The translations under genes were made by a program, and so were the position numbers. Under the pieces are notes generated by a model. That model was not told the origin of the DNA. It saw nothing but the letters and a program-made list of their open reading frames with translations, and made no database searches. Below, piece after piece: positions 1-5,094 of a stretch of 5,094 nucleotides of DNA (its first letter is position 1; each line of letters begins with the position of its first letter). Source of the DNA: Paracoccaceae bacterium (GTDB lineage Bacteria; Pseudomonadota; Alphaproteobacteria; Rhodobacterales; Rhodobacteraceae); the NCBI GenBank assembly GCA_030626365.1, contig DAOUPC010000207.1, positions 1 through 5,094 on the forward strand. Direction: 5' to 3'.

Positions 1-762
1 CCGGGCTAGGGCGCTCAGCGGGCTTTCGGGCGCATTATACCGCAGTCGGCGCGAAGAAGACCCGCCCGCGTCGCCCCGCCCCCCCGACGGGCTGGCAAAA
101 GCGGTCTGTGCCTCGGCGAAACCAGATTCCTGAGTGATGCGGGCACGGTTTTCGGCCTCGGCCAGTAACCGGCCAAGCGCGGCACGCCCGGCGGCGGTGA
201 TCCGATAACGGCTGATCCGCCCCGGCGCCGAACAGGAAATCCAGTCCTGCAACGCCATGGCGCGGGCAATGGCGCAATCAACCACCGCCGTGCGCGCACC
301 CGCCCCGTCGGCACCGGCATCACGCACCACCACGGCCTTTTCCATCTGCTCGGCCACCGCCAGAACGGCACCGGTTTCGCATAGGCGACGCAAAATCCGG
401 CAGGCCTCGCGTTCAAGCGTGGCCGTGTCAGGTAAATCAGTGTCGGGTAAATCAGAATCGGGCAGATCATCGGTCGGTTTCATTGCGCCGCTATCCTTCT
501 TTTTGTCACCTGCCCGGCGCATCTGTTCCTGCGCGGGCCTGCGATGGGTCAGGGCCAATGCCGTCAGGGCCGCATCAACCAGTGGATCATCGCGCCGCAT
601 TTCAATGCGCCGCACCTGACGCAGCACAGTCGAGGCATGAACCCCCGCCACGCGCGCCAGTGTTCGTATCGAATGCCCGGCCTCGGTGTGGGCCAGATAC
701 CGCATGACGCCGTCAGACACCCAATCGGGTATCGACACACGTAAAAAGTGTATTTCATTCAT
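1..762 (-). CDS. DUF6456-type helix-turn-helix transcriptional regulator, partial (C-terminus beyond the left edge)
   Basis: Reading the minus strand from the ATG at 762 gives 254 codons without a stop to the window edge, starting MNEIHFLRVSIPDWVSDG. Residues 15-54 form a DNA-binding helix-turn-helix (core SIRTLARVAGVHASTVLRQV). Residues 74-117 are a charged linker with three DLPD(S/T) repeats. Residues 118-205 look like a second, winged-helix domain (key part QDWISCSAPGRISRYRITAAG). Residues 206-240 are a low-complexity tail, and RYNAPESPLSALAR at the edge is how the C-terminal DUF6456 domain typically begins. Family members are roughly 370-380 aa, so about a third is missing. The start is supported by an AGGA 9 nt upstream and by matching the usual family N-terminus. 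Family knowledge, from memory: DUF6456 proteins of Rhodobacterales include proteins like GafA, which activates gene transfer agent genes. That this one does so is inference. The gene diverges from the DUF6477 gene across a CtrA-type site. Family placement is fairly sure, function is not. Confidence 0.88.
   Translation of the reverse strand, partial: MNEIHFLRVSIPDWVSDGVMRYLAHTEAGHSIRTLARVAGVHASTVLRQVRRIEMRRDDPLVDAALTALALTHRRPAQEQMRRAGDKKKDSGAMKPTDDLPDSDLPDTDLPDTATLEREACRILRRLCETGAVLAVAEQMEKAVVVRDAGADGAGARTAVVDCAIARAMALQDWISCSAPGRISRYRITAAGRAALGRLLAEAENRARITQESGFAEAQTAFASPSGGRGDAGGSSSRRLRYNAPESPLSALAR
425..469. repeat. Three 15-bp in-frame tandem repeats in the DUF6456-type gene
   Basis: Three adjacent 15-bp units lie at 425-439, 440-454 and 455-469. 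The first two differ at one base and the third differs from the second at four. Read on the minus strand they encode DLPDS-DLPDT-DLPDT (residues 99-113) in the linker between the two DNA-binding-like domains. Because the period is a multiple of three, a change in copy number would change linker length without breaking the frame. Confidence 0.85.
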
Positions 763-771
763 TGTCTACCA

Positions 772-775
772 TCCT
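772..775 (-). promoter_or_regulatory. Ribosome binding site of the DUF6456-type gene
   Basis: On the minus strand, AGGA lies 9 nt before the ATG at 762. It supports that start over the ATG at 758, which opens a different, short frame of 64 codons with no family resemblance. Confidence 0.6.
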
Positions 776-798
776 AAACGGCATAAAGACTGACCTGC

Positions 799-827
799 TT
801 ATCCCAGAGTTATCCCGGCGTTATCCC
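799..827. repeat. Three TTATCCC heptamers in exact 11-bp phase
   Basis: Identical TTATCCC words begin at 799, 810 and 821 (GGGATAA on the minus strand). The spacers AGAG and GGCG differ while the heptamers are identical, which suggests that the words and their one-helical-turn spacing matter. They lie between the CtrA-type site and the DUF6456 start, where the core promoter or leader of that gene should be. Each resembles the first six bases of a DnaA box (TTATCCACA) but lacks the A at position 7. They could equally be an operator for another regulator, including the DUF6456 protein itself. Confidence 0.6.
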
Positions 828-832
828 AAGTG

Positions 833-847
833 TTAACCACAATTTAA
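833..847. promoter_or_regulatory. CtrA-type binding site (TTAA-N7-TTAA)
   Basis: TTAA at 833-836 and TTAA at 844-847 are separated by exactly 7 nt, which is the full CtrA consensus of alphaproteobacteria. The left half reads TTAACCAC, one base from the classical half-site TTAACCAT. The site is centred about 78 bp upstream of the DUF6456 ATG and about 179 bp upstream of the DUF6477 ATG, so its position favours control of the DUF6456 gene. Further TTAA words at 851-854 and 870-873 could be half-sites. The motif is short and could occur by chance in an AT-rich spacer. Confidence 0.55.
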
Positions 848-1005
848 GGGTTAATTGGTTACCCGTTCGTTAAAATCTTGCCATTTGATCATCATTGTTT
901 CCAAAACATAAACAGTAGTGAAACCATCGCGCGCTGGCTGACGCCCCTTGGCAACGCCCGCTTAGGTTGTGCAATACAAAGCCCAAGCTGACTGTGACCG
1001 ATGAA

Positions 1006-1010
1006 AAGGA
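1006..1010 (+). promoter_or_regulatory. Ribosome binding site of the DUF6477-type gene
   Basis: AAGGA lies 8 nt before the ATG at 1019, a good Shine-Dalgarno match at good spacing. It fixes the start of the small gene. Confidence 0.7.
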
Positions 1011-1018
1011 TACCCTAA

Positions 1019-1342
1019 ATGCAAGACATCCTGAGCATGCTAAACGCCCTGCACCGTCCCCGCCTGCTGATCCGCGCGGCCCGCGCCGGCACGCAGGGCT
1101 ATAACCGTAACCGGCACCTGCAACGGCTGTTGGGATATGGCGCATTGCCACGTACCGCCCCCGCCCTGATGCGTCTGATCGAACTGGAGCGCGAGTTGAA
1201 CGAACAACGCAAAGACGACGATGCCGGCTATTCCCTGCCGCGTCATCTGGATGTGCTGATTGCCATCATGGGCGAGGCGCAGTTGCTGCGCGCCATGCGC
1301 CCGGTGCCAGTGGTGGGACCGGCGGGACCGGCCCCTACATGA
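1019..1342 (+). CDS. DUF6477-type small protein
   Basis: This encodes 107 aa beginning MQDILSMLNALHRPRLLIRA. From memory, the wording (RPRLLIRAARAG, then RHLQRLLGYGALPR, LIELERELNEQRK, and YSLPRHLDVLIAIMGEAQLLRA) matches the DUF6477 family of Rhodobacterales, whose members are about this length. The protein looks wholly alpha-helical, basic in residues 14-46 and acidic in residues 53-68, with a Pro/Gly tail (residues 94-107). There is no signal peptide, membrane segment or recognisable catalytic motif, so it is probably a small cytosolic protein. Its function is unknown to me. The start has a strong AAGGA ribosome binding site. It diverges from the DUF6456-type regulator and shares its control region, which hints at a shared regulatory programme. 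Its stop codon lies inside the 3' end of the opposing methyltransferase gene. Confidence 0.85.
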   Translation: MQDILSMLNALHRPRLLIRAARAGTQGYNRNRHLQRLLGYGALPRTAPALMRLIELERELNEQRKDDDAGYSLPRHLDVLIAIMGEAQLLRAMRPVPVVGPAGPAPT

Positions 1343-2903
1343 ACGCGTCGGGCATCGATGCCTTCTTTTCAGTGACATAAGCCTCAAGTGCGGCGGCAAT
1401 ATCAGGGTCCAGCGCGGGTTGGAGGTAATTGTCCAGCAACGTCTGAACCCGGACCGCGGCCAGCGCCGTGGTATCGCGCGCGCCGTCGTCTTCCCAGGTC
1501 TCGAACGGCTTGTAATCCAGCAGGTCGCTGCGCCAGAACGCGGTTTTGTAATTGGCGTGGGTGTGTTCACAGCCCAGGTAATGCCCCCCCGGCCCCACCT
1601 CGGCTATGGCATCCATGGCCTGGGCGTTTTCATCCGCCACGACACCTGCCGCCAGCTTTTGCAACACGCCCAACGGATCTGCGTCCATCACGAATTTCTC
1701 GAACGATGACACCAGCCCGCCCTCAAGCCAGCCACAGGCGTGCAGCATGAAATTCACCCCACCCAGCAACGCCGCGTTCAGGGTATGGGTGGTTTCATAC
1801 GCCGCCTGCGCATCCGGCAACTTGGACCCGCACAGCCCCCCGCCCGAACGAAACGGCAACCCCAGACGGCGCGCCAACTGACCCGCGCCACTTAGTATCT
1901 GGGTCGCTTCGGGGGTGCCAAAGGTCGGGGCACCACTGTTCATGTCGATCGAGGTGACGAAGGCGCCAAAAACCACCGGCGCACCGGGACGCACCAGTTG
2001 GCTATAGGCGATCCCGGCCATAACTTCGGCCAGAACCTGGGTCAGCGTGCCGACCACCGACACCGGTGCCATCGCCCCGCCAACGATAAAGGGCGAAATG
2101 ATACAAGCCTGCCCGGCCCGCGCGTAAATCTCGAGCGCGCCCATCATCACATCGTCAAACGTCAGCGGAGAGTTGATATTGATAAGCGAGGTCATCACCA
2201 CATTTTCGCTGACAAAGTCCCTGCCAAACAGGATCTCGCACATCTCGACCGAATCCTGCGCGCGGGATGGTTCGGTAACCGAGCCCATGAATGGTTTGTC
2301 GCTTAGGGTCATGTGGGCATAAAGCATGTCCAGATGTCGCTTGTTCACCGGCACATCGGTGGGTTCGCACACCGTGCCGCCCGAATGGTGCAGGTATTTC
2401 GACATATAGCCAAGTTTCACAAACTTGCGGAAATCCGCCATCGTCGCATAGCGCCGCCCACCATCCAGATCGCGCACAAACGGCGGGCCGTAAACCGGGG
2501 CACACACCATGTTGCGCCCGCCAATCACCACGTTCTTTTCCGGGTTGCGCGCATGCTGGACATAGCTGGACGGGGCAGACCCGCACAGTTTTCGCGCCAA
2601 TCCACGCGGAATATACACCCTTTCGCCTTCGATCCGGGCCCCGGCAGCGCGCCACAGTTCAAGCGCGGGCGCGTTGTTGACAAAATTCACCCCGATTTCG
2701 GCCAGAACCGTTTCGGCGTTGGTCTCGATGATTTCTAACGCATCTTCGCTCAGCACCTCGAAATTCGGGATGTTGCGCTCAATATACTTCGCCGTTTCGA
2801 TCTTTACGCCAGAGCGTTCGGCCCGCCGTGCAGTACCGCCGCCGCTTCTTGTTCTGCGCTGTATGGGGGCCTGTGTGGGGGCCTGTATAGGTGCCTGTGA
2901 CAT
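1335..2903 (-). CDS. Trimethylamine methyltransferase (MttB) superfamily protein, non-pyrrolysine type
   Basis: This 522-aa protein is of the usual length for the MttB superfamily (COG5598 / MTTB Pfam family), cytosolic, with a TIM-barrel fold in known members. Family wording is clear at residues 33-76 (KIETAKYIERNIPNFEVLSE, then EIGVNFVNN), 126-147, 202-212, 353-370 (SGGGLCGSKLPDAQAAYE) and 438-474 (GGHYLGCEHTHANYK, FETWEDDG). Classical archaeal MttB reads one in-frame UAG as pyrrolysine to demethylate trimethylamine. Here no UAG occurs before the terminal stop, so the pyrrolysine chemistry is absent. Non-pyrrolysine relatives such as MtgB demethylate quaternary amines like glycine betaine through a corrinoid protein. 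The substrate here is unknown, and no corrinoid partner is in the window. I chose the ATG at 2903 because the family N-terminus (RRTRSGGG...) follows shortly after; upstream in-frame starts (GTG 3020, ATG 3005, ATG 2987) add residues unlike the family. The Shine-Dalgarno sequence is modest (GGGAA 7 nt upstream). Confidence 0.92.
   Translation of the reverse strand: MSQAPIQAPTQAPIQRRTRSGGGTARRAERSGVKIETAKYIERNIPNFEVLSEDALEIIETNAETVLAEIGVNFVNNAPALELWRAAGARIEGERVYIPRGLARKLCGSAPSSYVQHARNPEKNVVIGGRNMVCAPVYGPPFVRDLDGGRRYATMADFRKFVKLGYMSKYLHHSGGTVCEPTDVPVNKRHLDMLYAHMTLSDKPFMGSVTEPSRAQDSVEMCEILFGRDFVSENVVMTSLININSPLTFDDVMMGALEIYARAGQACIISPFIVGGAMAPVSVVGTLTQVLAEVMAGIAYSQLVRPGAPVVFGAFVTSIDMNSGAPTFGTPEATQILSGAGQLARRLGLPFRSGGGLCGSKLPDAQAAYETTHTLNAALLGGVNFMLHACGWLEGGLVSSFEKFVMDADPLGVLQKLAAGVVADENAQAMDAIAEVGPGGHYLGCEHTHANYKTAFWRSDLLDYKPFETWEDDGARDTTALAAVRVQTLLDNYLQPALDPDIAAALEAYVTEKKASMPDAFM
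2862..2897. repeat. Three 12-bp tandem repeats at the N-terminus of the MttB-like gene
   Basis: Three 12-bp units (2886-2897, 2874-2885, 2862-2873) encode QAPI-QAPT-QAPI at residues 3-14 of the methyltransferase. The array lies in a disordered-looking leader before the conserved part begins at about residue 33. It keeps the reading frame and probably reflects replication slippage in a tolerant segment. Confidence 0.85.
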
Positions 2904-3089
2904 CGCCTTGTTCCCGTCGTGCCGGATGCATGTACTCAACCGTGATAGCGCAGGCCACGAAGTGCCCGCATACGAATTGCGGCGCATCCGGGGAAAAAGC
3001 GACATCACCCAACGGGGCACGCGCGCCTTTGTTCGGGCACATGGACCGCGCCACTTGCACCTGCGTCACCCGGGCGTTATCAGCCGGGC
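2904..3089. other. Divergent intergenic region between the MttB-like gene and guaA
   Basis: This 186-bp gap between two genes pointing apart should hold both promoters. I see no strong -35/-10 pair on either strand. It contains an 8-bp inverted repeat, CCGGATGC at 2922-2929 and GCATCCGG at 2984-2991. Just inside its right arm is a small hairpin, CCGCA 2966-2970 with TGCGG 2978-2982 and a 7-nt loop. There is no good Shine-Dalgarno sequence before the guaA ATG at 3090. Nothing here matches a purine riboswitch or another leader RNA that I know. Confidence 0.5.
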
Positions 3090-4667
3090 ATGAAAACCCC
3101 ATCCCATGACCGCCTTTTAATCATAGACTTTGGCAGCCAGGTTACCCAGCTGATCGCGCGCCGTTTGCGTGAACTAAACGTCTATTGCGAAATCCACCCT
3201 TATCAAAGCGTCAGCGCGGACATGATCCGTGCCATGGCCCCGCGAGCGGTGATCCTGTCGGGTGGCCCCGATTCGGTCACCCGTGACGGCAGCCCGCGCG
3301 CGCCGCAGGAATTGTTTGACATGGGGTTGCCGATCCTTGGCATCTGTTATGGCCAGCAGGTCATGATGCAGCAACTGGGCGGTCTGGTTGAAACCGGGCA
3401 TGGCACGGCCGAATTCGGGCGCGCCTATGTCACCCCGGCCACGGATGAACCAAACAACGCCGCCCTGGACCTGCTGGATGGCTGGTTTGCAGATGGCGAC
3501 GAACAGGTCTGGATGAGCCACGGCGACCACGTCAGCAAAATCGCACCGGGATTCGGGGTTTACGGAACCTCGCCCAATGCGCCCTATGCGATTACCGCCG
3601 ATCCGGCCCGGCATTTTTATGCGGTCCAGTTCCACCCAGAGGTGCACCATACCCCCAACGGTGCAAAGCTCTATGAAAACTTTGTGCGGCTGGCCGGGTT
3701 CACCGGCGACTGGACCATGGGGGCCTATCGCGAGGTGGCAATTCGCGCGATCCGTGAACAGGTTGGCGACAAACAGGTGATCTGCGGGCTGTCGGGTGGG
3801 GTTGATTCATCTGTCGCCGCCGTACTGATCCACGAGGCGATCGGTGATCAACTTACCTGCGTCTTTGTTGACCACGGCCTGCTGCGTCAGGGCGAATCCG
3901 AAGAGGTCGTGACCATGTTCCGCGACCATTACAACATGCCGCTGATCCACGCCAATGAACAGGATATGTTCCTTGGCGCGCTTGAGGGGATGGATGACCC
4001 GGAAACCAAACGCAAAACCATTGGCAAACTGTTTATCGATGTATTCCAAAAGGTTGCAGACGGGATTGAGGGGGCTGAATTTCTGGCCCAAGGCACGCTT
4101 TACCCTGATGTGATCGAAAGCGTATCGTTCAGCGGCGGACCGTCCGTGACCATCAAATCGCACCACAACGTCGGTGGCCTGCCCGAAAAGATGGGCCTGA
4201 AACTGATCGAGCCATTGCGCGAATTGTTCAAGGACGAAGTGCGCGCACTGGGTCGGGAACTGGGCCTGCCGGCATCCTTCATTGGCCGTCATCCGTTCCC
4301 CGGCCCCGGCCTTGCGATCCGCTGTCCGGGCAAGATAACCCGTGCCAAGCTGGATATCCTGCGCGCCGCCGATGCGATTTATATCGACCAGATCCGCAAA
4401 CATGGCCTTTACGACGACATCTGGCAGGCCTTTGTCGTGATCCTGCCGGTGCGCACCGTGGGCGTGATGGGCGACGGGCGCACCTATGATTTTGCCTGTG
4501 CCCTGCGCGCGGTCACATCCGTTGATGGCATGACGGCGGATTATTATCCCTTCAGCCATGAGTTTCTGGGCGAAACGGCCACCCGCATCATAAACGAGGT
4601 AAAGGGCATCAACCGGGTGACCTATGACATTACCTCAAAACCCCCCGGAACCATCGAGTGGGAGTAA
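3090..4667 (+). CDS. guaA: GMP synthase (glutamine-hydrolysing)
   Basis: The cytosolic enzyme makes GMP from XMP, glutamine and ATP, giving glutamate, AMP and pyrophosphate; it is the last step of guanine nucleotide synthesis. At 525 aa it is complete and of normal length. Residues 8-203 are the class I glutamine amidotransferase domain: nucleophile Cys86 in GICYGQQ, with His182 and Glu184 in QFHPEVHH completing the triad. Residues 210-400 are the ATP-pyrophosphatase domain with the P-loop SGGVDS at 235-240. Residues 401-525 are the dimerisation and XMP-binding domain, with [11 protein letters not shown] at 401-411 and the conserved C-terminus KPPGTIEWE. No key residue is missing. The ATG at 3090 is the only nearby start that keeps the normal N-terminus ([17 protein letters not shown] from residue 9), although its ribosome binding site is weak. 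A permease gene follows 14 bp later on the same strand with no terminator between, so co-transcription is possible. Confidence 0.98.
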   Translation: MKTPSHDRLLIIDFGSQVTQLIARRLRELNVYCEIHPYQSVSADMIRAMAPRAVILSGGPDSVTRDGSPRAPQELFDMGLPILGICYGQQVMMQQLGGLVETGHGTAEFGRAYVTPATDEPNNAALDLLDGWFADGDEQVWMSHGDHVSKIAPGFGVYGTSPNAPYAITADPARHFYAVQFHPEVHHTPNGAKLYENFVRLAGFTGDWTMGAYREVAIRAIREQVGDKQVICGLSGGVDSSVAAVLIHEAIGDQLTCVFVDHGLLRQGESEEVVTMFRDHYNMPLIHANEQDMFLGALEGMDDPETKRKTIGKLFIDVFQKVADGIEGAEFLAQGTLYPDVIESVSFSGGPSVTIKSHHNVGGLPEKMGLKLIEPLRELFKDEVRALGRELGLPASFIGRHPFPGPGLAIRCPGKITRAKLDILRAADAIYIDQIRKHGLYDDIWQAFVVILPVRTVGVMGDGRTYDFACALRAVTSVDGMTADYYPFSHEFLGETATRIINEVKGINRVTYDITSKPPGTIEWE

Positions 4668-4681
4668 CCGCCAGTCGCAAC

Positions 4682-5094
4682 ATGATTCCGCGTGCGGCCC
4701 TTTGGATGACCGGGGCAATCGTGTCCTTTTCATCCATGGCGGTGGCCGGTCGCGAACTGGGCGGCAGCCTGACAACCTTTGAAATCATGATGTACCGGAG
4801 CTTTGCCGGGCTGGTCATCGTCAGCGCCATACTGACCGCCACCGGCAACTGGCCGCGGGTCACAACCGCCCGGCTGGGCACCCATGTGGTTCGCAATATG
4901 GCGCATTTCACCGGCCAGAACCTGTGGTTTTATGCGGTTACCGTGATTCCGCTGGCGCAGGTCTTTGCGCTTGAATTCACCACACCGCTGTGGGTGGTCA
5001 TGCTGGCCCCGCTGTTTCTGGGCGAACGCCTGACCGGAATGCGCGCACTGTCCGCATTGCTGGGCTTTGTCGGTATCCTGATCGTCGCGCGACC
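4682..5094 (+). CDS. DMT-superfamily permease with EamA domain, partial (C-terminus beyond the right edge)
   Basis: The first 137 codons are present, beginning MIPRAALWMTGAIVSFSSMA, and the frame is open to the edge. The visible part has hydrophobic segments near residues 6-23, 36-54, 76-91, 92-112 and 120-137, i.e. the first EamA repeat of what is normally a roughly 290-300 aa, 10-helix inner-membrane transporter. The FEIMMYRSFAGLVIV segment, the PLAQVFALEFTTPLWVVML helix and the LGERL followed by a closing helix (LLGFVGILIVAR) are typical of the first EamA domain. Members export or import small metabolites, and the substrate cannot be read from sequence. The ATG at 4682 is the first in frame after the guaA stop. 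GGAG lies 17 nt upstream, too far to be ideal, so translation may be coupled to guaA. The alternative ATG at 4706 would clip the first helix and has no better ribosome binding site. Confidence 0.88.
   Translation, partial: MIPRAALWMTGAIVSFSSMAVAGRELGGSLTTFEIMMYRSFAGLVIVSAILTATGNWPRVTTARLGTHVVRNMAHFTGQNLWFYAVTVIPLAQVFALEFTTPLWVVMLAPLFLGERLTGMRALSALLGFVGILIVAR

Larger units (their letters stand above)
763..1018. other. Divergent intergenic regulatory region between the DUF6456- and DUF6477-type genes
   Basis: This 256-bp gap separates two genes pointing away from each other, so it must hold both promoters unless one is transcribed from elsewhere. Its left half (799-873) is dense in ordered signal: three TTATCCC words in 11-bp phase, a TTAA-N7-TTAA site, a DnaA-box-like word, and a cluster of TTAA motifs in an AT-rich stretch. 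The right half (about 915-1000) is GC-richer and shows no clear structure to me. No convincing sigma-70 promoter stands out for the rightward gene. For the leftward gene, GATAAC/GATAAG words lying inside the phased repeats could serve as a -10 downstream of the TTAA site. Confidence 0.6.

Noticed and set aside
885..913. TTGATC, 17-bp spacer and ATAAAC as a promoter for the DUF6477 gene
   Set aside because: Only partial matches to both consensus hexamers; in an AT-rich spacer this is expected by chance.
799..915. A chromosomal or plasmid replication origin at the DnaA-box-like cluster
   Set aside because: None of the words is a perfect DnaA box, and no dnaA, hemE, parAB or replication gene is in the window. 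A promoter role explains the position better.
915..1010. A SAM-type or other riboswitch in the DUF6477 leader
   Set aside because: I compared it by eye with the SAM-II, SAM/SAH and SAH motifs known from alphaproteobacteria and found no matching core or pairing.
1001..1018. Five-codon leader frame (MKRIP, then TAA) ending exactly at the DUF6477 start
   Set aside because: It overlaps the ribosome binding site of the real gene and has no ribosome site of its own, so it is most simply a chance reading.
1335..1337. The TAG at the end of the MttB-like gene as a possible pyrrolysine codon
   Set aside because: It comes after residue 522, past the family's normal C-terminus. In true pyrrolysine MttB proteins the UAG is internal. 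Read-through would add only a short Pro/Ala-rich tail.
2904..3020. Upstream in-frame starts that would lengthen the MttB-like protein by up to 39 residues
   Set aside because: The added residues do not resemble the family, they would occupy most of the intergenic region shared with guaA, and the start at 2903 agrees with the expected N-terminus.
3174..3650. Open frame of 158 codons on the minus strand across the guaA amidotransferase domain
   Set aside because: Same reasoning: antisense shadow of a conserved coding sequence, with no supporting ribosome site or motif.
3807..4559. Long open frame of 250 codons on the minus strand inside guaA
   Set aside because: It lies wholly antisense to a well conserved gene, and its predicted protein has no family resemblance. 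Such shadows are common in GC-rich codon-biased DNA.

Overview
The window reads as chromosomal DNA of an alphaproteobacterium, most likely of the Roseobacter group (Rhodobacteraceae). The grounds are the GC-rich, GC3-biased coding sequence, the wording of the GMP synthase and MttB-like proteins, and a pair of small-family regulators (DUF6456-type and DUF6477-type) that I know mainly from Rhodobacterales. This is recognition from memory, not a database result. No tRNA, rRNA, insertion sequence, CRISPR array or prophage structural gene is visible.

Layout from left to right. (1) Positions 762 to 1, minus strand: the first 254 codons of a helix-turn-helix regulator of the DUF6456 type, which runs off the left edge with no stop. 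It is easily missed because the frame is not closed inside the window. (2) Positions 763-1018: a divergent intergenic region with the richest regulatory signal of the window. It holds three TTATCCC heptamers spaced exactly 11 bp apart, then a perfect TTAA-N7-TTAA CtrA-type site with two more TTAA words. (3) Positions 1019-1342, plus strand: a 107-aa DUF6477-type protein. (4) Positions 2903 to 1335, minus strand: a 522-aa member of the trimethylamine methyltransferase (MttB) superfamily with no internal UAG, so a non-pyrrolysine member. It meets the DUF6477 gene tail to tail with an 8-bp overlap. (5) Positions 2904-3089: a divergent intergenic region with a nested pair of inverted repeats. (6) Positions 3090-4667, plus strand: complete guaA, glutamine-hydrolysing GMP synthase. 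(7) Positions 4682-5094, plus strand: the first 137 codons of an EamA/DMT-family permease, cut by the right edge.

How the parts may work together: guaA is housekeeping purine synthesis, and the permease 14 bp behind it could be co-transcribed. The MttB-like gene appears alone, with no corrinoid protein or activase in the window. The most interesting locus is the divergent DUF6456/DUF6477 pair. From memory, DUF6456-type proteins resemble GafA, the direct activator of gene transfer agent (GTA) production in Rhodobacter capsulatus, whose gene is under CtrA control. A full CtrA-type site about 70 bp upstream of this DUF6456 start fits that model. The GTA link is inference and needs homology and binding tests.
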